Shown: in pieces, positions 58,633-64,000 of the stretch
Position numbering within the stretch: position 1 is the first letter of the stretch
Layout of the letters: the number at the start of each line of letters is the position of its first letter
NCBI RefSeq assembly: GCF_029784155.1
Contig: NC_073693.1
Location: 111,786,683 to 111,850,682, forward strand
Length of the DNA: 64,000 nucleotides
Reading direction: 5' to 3'
Origin: Uranotaenia lowii
Taxonomy: Eukaryota > Arthropoda > Insecta > Diptera > Culicidae
The notes under the pieces: model-generated
The model's database searches: none
Told to the model about the DNA's origin: nothing
Seen by the model: only the letters and a program-made list of their open reading frames with translations
Program-made: the position numbers and the translations under genes

Positions 58633-60734
58633 TTTGACAACTGAAGAGTGAATTCCAAAATCAAAATAGGAGCAACATTTTACACACACACCTTCAAAAT
58701 GAAGGGTGTTCAGGTTTTTTAAATGCAAAATTGAAAGAAATACGTCAAGTTGATACTGACCAAATTTTGACCGTATCTCCGTATGACTTTATCTCTCTTG
58801 TTTCTCAATCGTAGAGAATGCATTAGTTGTAGAAATTTCGTAATGTAGCGAAATCATCTTTCTCAGACAATATTCAGCTATAACTTTTCAATTTTCCATT
58901 ATCTAAAGTCTAAACAAAAAAATCCGAAAAAACATGCTTCGGAAAAAAAAGATTGTAGATCATCTACAGATTGCTGAAAAACAAATTTTTCTTCAATATG
59001 ATCGCATAATATTTAATATTTAGTAAACTTTACCGGTTCAAAGAAATAATATTTTTATGCTAGGTCCATATTTAATGTGAAAGTATATTTATTTTCTCCC
59101 TCAAATGAACTTCATTCCTTCAGCCAATTTTAATCGATAGTTTCCAGTCGTTGAGCATGTGCCAAGATAAATTACCATCTCCGTAGGAATGGATGATTGC
59201 TCTGGGAGCAAATTGAGAAAAACAATACGAATTGGAATGCCAATAAAAGTTTCTGTATTCCCTCCGCATGGTATGGAACGGTTGGTTATTAGTTTTCCAA
59301 GCAAGATGCTTGCTTTCGAAACACATGCAGGTTGGTTGAAATTTAATTACCATTTCACATAAATTTAATTTAAATTAAATCACGTAGGTAATGTATTTCA
59401 ATTATTGATTCCGTTACATTTACAACAACGAATGAATATATGAAATCTTTAACCTACTTTAAGAAATTATTTCTAAAATATGGAAATCTCTGTTGTGGTA
59501 TGAGCCTACTTGGTTGGAAATCTTAAAAATCTACATTGAGGGACGATGTAGCAAATCATGAATGGGCTCCATAGAAAGAGTGCATAATTGATGTATGAGC
59601 TAATATTTCCTTTCGTTTGATTGAACTTTACTGTGAGTAGGTATGCGTATGTTTTAAAAAAAGCCCCCAGGAATCAAACATTGTATGGGGCTGGCTGGCT
59701 GACTGACTGAGTGGACCCTAGGATAGAGTTAGTTCATGAGAACGAAGAGTGCTTTACCTCGGCTTGCACTATGTTAGTCTGCTATTAATTTTATATTCCA
59801 TTATGAGAGATGGAGCTGGAGAATGGTTTTGCATGTGGTACGTAGCTATACGTATACATATTTACCCTTCAGGAGGCCCTTCATTTAAGATCCATCTGGA
59901 AAACTTCGATGAAGAAAATTTAAATTCTGTTTGCAGTAGTGCTGTGTGTATTAGATTTTTATGTTTTGCTTCACTTGACTTGATTTGGATGGAATTTTAC
60001 AAACCCATTTACATCTACCTTATTTTTCTAGGAAAATTGAAATTCAAATACGACTTTTAAACAAAAGTGCCAACAGATTAGTGTTTTTAGTATTTATCAG
60101 TTCTATTATATGAATGAAAGTGTATTCTTCGATAAGAACTTATATCTAGGTATTTTGGTAAAAGTATAGCACTAATAAACATTTTCGGGCATTTTCGTCC
60201 ACAGCATTCTAAATCACAGTGTATTTAAAATGTGTAACGTATACTGGGGGAGCTTTGATTGCCAGGGTAACAATGATCAACATGAATTTTTTCCTCATAA
60301 TCATCAAAATCTTAGTCTAAAGTTCAAATGTTTTAAAATGGTTATTATTTGAGTTTTCAATAAGCAAAATTAGGTAATTTCAAAATCTTAAATTAACTTT
60401 CTTTTCGAAAGCTTGCAAACAAACATCTCTCATGATGAAATCAAAGCATTTAGATGAAAACGGGTTGTTTTGTGTGAAAATTTAACATTTTTTCTCCGCA
60501 TAAAGGGTTTTCAGATTAAAAAGTGGTCAGACTAAATAGCGTGTAAATTAATTATGTTTATTATGTTATGTTTATTTAAAAAAAATCAAAGTATCTTTTT
60601 TTTGAAGTTCAATATGCATAAAAGACGAAAAAAAAACTCAGTTAAGATTTCGGTTGACCTAGCCCCGAAACACAGAATTTTTGTCACTTTTTCAAAGGTT
60701 GCTTCTGATTTCCATTCTTGTTGATATAGTTAAA
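58633..60734. other. AT-rich DNA with one dispersed-repeat copy
   Basis: 58757-59010 is the third copy of the dispersed repeat noted at 52724. A (GGCT/GACT)n microsatellite lies at about 59691-59712. A 103-codon ORF at 59749-60060 has no recognisable features or splice borders and I leave it uncalled. Confidence 0.45.
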
Positions 60735-61948
60735 CAAGCTGGCCCAGTATGCTTTGCTACTTTTTTTCATTTTTGATAGGAGTTGAACCCGTTAGGGTCA
60801 TTCTCCCTCGGTGCTTTTTTACACCATCGAAAAACTGTTCTAACTTATTAAAAGAATAATGATTTGAAAAAATAAAATGGAAGCTGAGCCTAAATTTAAA
60901 TCTTTGAATATCAATGTTAAATAAGACTAGTTTTATTAGTTTATTGAACATCCGTTTTGGAGTTGATTTTGTTGAAATTGTCTTCAATATTATTTTTTCC
61001 TATATTTTTTATATTTCAATCCATGACTTTTTGAAATAATTTGCTGACTATTTAAATGATTCTTCAATTTATGATTGTAAGAATTATTAGTATAGAATTC
61101 AAAAATTGTCCAACTTTGGACCCTTTAAATAAGCGGTGGTTTATATAAACCCATGTTTTTCTCATACATATACGGGATCTATATGGTTTTTAGAAAACCC
61201 ATTCGTAGTTAATGGTCTTATCTACCAGTTTCAATGAGAGTTTTTATCCTTGGTTTTGCTGTTTTAGATAGATTAAAAAAAACATGAACAATCAACATTT
61301 CCTACTTTGAACTTACTGTTCCTGTTTTGGTAGTAATGGACATTAACCCTCAATTGGACCTAAATCTGAAATGCCAGTAAAAAGTTTGATTTATCGAAAA
61401 AAAAAACATAAAAAACTTAATTAAATTGAAATAAAAATTCCATGAACTAATATGAGGAATTTTAAACGATTCAAATAAAAACCAAAATTTCTGTTATGAA
61501 TACCTATCTCAATTATTTTTCTCTTTAGCACGTTTCTTAGCAGCTTTAAAGTTAGAATGTTTTTTGTGTTGACTTGTAACTTATTAACATAAGGCTGCAA
61601 AAAACTGTTAACAATGCTTAATATAGGTTTCTTATTATACCCTCTTGAAAATTTGCACCTTTATTGACTGGTTAGTATGTATTGAAAAAAAAAGTGACGT
61701 TAGGTCTAAAAAGGGAACGTCATGGCCAATTATGTCATTATTTTTGGACCCTATATGTACCTATTTTTATGGGTTTCTAATATTTTTTTTTATTATTTGT
61801 AGTTAGTTAGATAGTATAGTTCATATTCGTCACAGCACAAGGTAGTTTTACTTTAAAATTTGGCTTGGCTTGTTAAATAGTGGGATTTATTCTTTATCTC
61901 TTTGATTTTTCGAAATGCTTCCCACAAATATAGATGTCTGTTTTACTA

Positions 61949-62518
61949 CAGGGTGACAAAAAAGTCTGTCACACTTTTTTTTTGGGGTCGCATGTAGCCT
62001 ACACGTTGTATCTCTCTGGTGCCATCTATATGTCAAATGAAAGGGCTAACTTTGTTGCCCACAGTGGCAGAGTTTCGTTTCTGTGCAGTTTGTGTACATT
62101 AAGTTGTTAGTGGCAGAGTTGAGAGCAGCTGTTATCGCTGAATATGGGAGAGGGTACAAACCCGGACACGTATTCAACATATTCAAACACCTAAAACCGC
62201 TCGTAATCAACCGGAAATTCGTGACCATAAATCGATCCTAGAGACCAGAGGCACCGAGAACAAGACACGATCTGGACGACCAAGGTCTGTGAGGTGACTC
62301 CAAGGTTGAAAAAGATTATACGAGACCGGACGTGCGCGCCGCTTGCAACGATTTTCCGAGACGTCTGAAGCTGGTTCAATCAGAGAAAGGTGGTGTAATT
62401 CCGAGATATCGTCTGTGAAGTATCTTGATGAGTTACTATAAAAGTCAGATTCTGATTTTCTTCTTATTCTTTGAAATATTGAGATTTTTCTGTGTGACCG
62501 GACTTTTTTGTCATCCTG
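61949..62518 (+). mobile_element. Deleted Tc1/mariner element (570 bp) with transposase N-terminal remnant
   Basis: The ends are CAGGGTGACAAAAAAGTC and, inward from the right, CAGGATGACAAAAAAGTC, flanked by TA on both sides (61947-61948 and 62519-62520). Inside, the plus strand encodes AELRAAVIAEYGRGYKPG (from 62113), then after stops and shifts RSGRPRSVR (about 62268-62294) and PRLKKIIRDR. These are the paired-like DNA-binding helices and GRPR linker of Tc1/mariner transposases, most like mosquito ITm-type elements (from memory). The catalytic part is deleted, and the ends may still be mobilisable in trans. Confidence 0.85.
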
Positions 62519-63101
62519 TACTATGAGGAAGCACTTTTTTCAAAACGCTAAAAATTCTGTAAGAATTATTTTTTATTGCAAATAGCAGTATGATAGGATA
62601 AAGGAAGAATACGAGATTATTATTTGCATAGGAGTGTCTGGAATCATTGCAAACGAAATGAGTTTTTATCGATTTTCGGCGTTTTAGGACTAAGCTAGGT
62701 ACAAGGACCAAGGAACACTCACCCTATTTCGAAATTCAAGGCTCCGTTGTTTTACAATCTTAAGAACAGCAAAACCTTTCAATATTCCAAAAAAAAAATT
62801 GTGTTATCATGACAGAATTCAATGCATTGTCGATGTTTTATTCCATGATTTTGATTTATTTGTGAATAGTTTCATTAGAATGTCAGGAATAAATTGATAC
62901 AGAATAATTTTGTAAGTAAATATTTTCGGATGAGAGTTTCCTTTAAAATAAAAATGGAAAGGTTTTCATCACAACGATTCATTTTATTATTTTATAACAA
63001 GTTTTAAACAACGTTTTTTGAGCGTACCTCTTGGAAGTAATTTTATTGGTGCAATACTCCATGTAGCTTTAGGAGATCTACTTACATCGTTTTGCAATCA
63101 C

Positions 63102-63254
63102 CATATCCGCCTGATTAAGCTCCGTATGATTTCTGGCTGTTCAACAAACTCAAAAAGCCACTGCGAAACACCGTTTTGACTTGTTTAAGGAGATAAATTC
63201 CGAATGCTATATGTTTATTGCAGCGGAAGGGAATTAATTTGAAGGCGATATGTG
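63102..63254 (+). pseudogene. Mariner transposase C-terminal fragment, frameshifted
   Basis: The plus strand reads PYPPD, a stop, then APYDFWLFNKLKKPLR, the stretch around the last catalytic D of mariner transposases (Y-S-P-D-L-A-P-x-D-x-x-L-F). After a frameshift come HRFDLFKEIN and FIAAEGN, a stop, and FEGDM, matching the family's terminal segment. Two stops and a shift make it dead. It is a different mariner type from the 570-bp element nearby. Confidence 0.75.
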
Positions 63255-63694
63255 TAAGTAAATATGTTTTTGATATAAAAATGTGAGAAAAAATTTCAAT
63301 TTGATCACAGTTACATTTATTTTTACAGTTATTTATTTTGTATGGGAGCCTCCTTTAACAAAAATAGAAAACACCTTACAATATTTTAAATCATCTTATT
63401 AAAACTTAAATGTTTGTCAAATTTTGTCACATTTTCTATAGATGACTCCCTCCCTCTCGCTTTCAACAATGGCAAGGAATTTCATAGCTATGAATCTACT
63501 CTATATGTCAAAACTCGTTCAAAAATACATTTAATCATCTCTCGACGTTAAAATTTGGTTTTCTAGAAAATGTTATGAACATCACTTGTAGAATCCATTT
63601 CCGCTTCTGAAAACGGTCATATGCCAAATTTATCGTTGATGTAGTTTCTGAGTCCCTAGGGAACAGACAGACAAACAATCATTTTTTTATATAT

Positions 63695-64000
63695 GGTCGG
63701 GATTCGACTAGACCAAACTGAACGCCAAATTGAAATAAATGGGTTTTCTATTGCAGCGGATACAAAATATGATAAACTACCTACTCTTTTAGAATCAGGA
63801 TATTTCACTAATTTTTGACCTAGATTTTATTCAATGTTGCTGACAGTGGAAATTTCAAAAAAGCGTTGCACTTAAGTTAACTGAAAGCATCCTTTAATGG
63901 AAAAATAAAAAGCACGTTTTCTTCCAGAAAATTATTTTCGTGCGGAGTAATATGCAGTTTGTACAGTTTCCCGATTCGAAACTGTTTTTCAGTTGGCCAT
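63695..64000. other. Window-edge DNA, nothing recognised
   Basis: AT-rich sequence after the Helitron 5' end. No open frame or repeat border is visible before the window ends. Confidence 0.5.

Larger units (their letters stand above)
60735..63694 (-). mobile_element. Old Helitron, minus strand, with nested mariner DNA
   Basis: At 60731-60765 the minus-strand 3' end GTAGCAAAGCATACTGGGCC followed by AGCTTG is a mutated form of the AGCAAAGCACAACGGGTC-AGCTAG terminus of the young copies. At 63607-63694 the minus strand carries TATATAAAAAAATGATTG, then TTTGTCTGTCTGTTCCCTAG and GACTCAGAAACTAC, the matching 5' end. Whether everything between belongs to one element is inferred from end order and orientation. 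Confidence 0.55.

Noticed and set aside
59749..60060. 103-codon ORF as a host exon
   Set aside because: No splice borders, no recognisable motif, and composition like the AT-rich surroundings.

Overview
This 64 kb window is eukaryotic, AT-rich, transposon-dense DNA. It most likely comes from a dipteran, probably a mosquito. The basis is a tRNA-derived SINE, Helitrons with insect-type ends, Tc1/mariner transposase remnants, a copia-type retrotransposon with the initiator-tRNA-Met primer site, and introns with ordinary GT/AG borders. The species call is inference. Nothing in it resembles a bacterial operon.

Layout. (1) 1-22905: three blocks of one 9-bp satellite (consensus [G/C]GAACCGT[A/T]). 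They are separated by a 1.17-kb TIR transposon (13386-14554) and by a 731-bp island of decayed coding-like DNA (20087-20817). The unit is a multiple of three, so very long but meaningless reading frames run through most frames; they are not annotated as genes. (2) 22906-29953: a nest of transposons. A broken Ty1/copia element (LTR remnant, primer-binding site, leader repeats, protease and RNase H remnants, polypurine tract, 3' LTR) is split by a 3.3-kb fold-back element, which carries two smaller elements. The copia 3' LTR carries another one. (3) 29954-35705: a hAT-like element, then the only convincing host gene, two plus-strand exons (31703-31972 and 32070-32513) with matched phase-2 splice borders. 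These are followed by a 2.8-kb array of an 18-bp minisatellite. (4) 35706-64000: AT-rich DNA with no further exon that I can support, plausibly a long downstream intron. It is loaded with non-autonomous elements: a hAT MITE with a perfect 8-bp duplication, four Helitrons (two of equal length and apparently identical, in opposite orientation), a palindromic mariner derivative, a piggyBac-type MITE, a Mutator-like fold-back, a SINE, two elements carrying small spliced-gene-like units, and mariner fragments.

Working together: the window reads as one host gene with large introns next to a satellite domain, both repeatedly invaded. Insertion order can be partly read. The satellite spread by segmental duplication before the TIR transposon landed in it. 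The copia element came before the fold-back, which came before the small elements inside it. The Helitron pair is the youngest event. The most novel items are the satellite itself (a three-state junction code with hundreds of exact TFIIIC B-box matches), the repeated double-hairpin leader of the copia element, the palindromic mariner with two 3' ends, and the two compact elements carrying spliced, polyadenylated-looking units.
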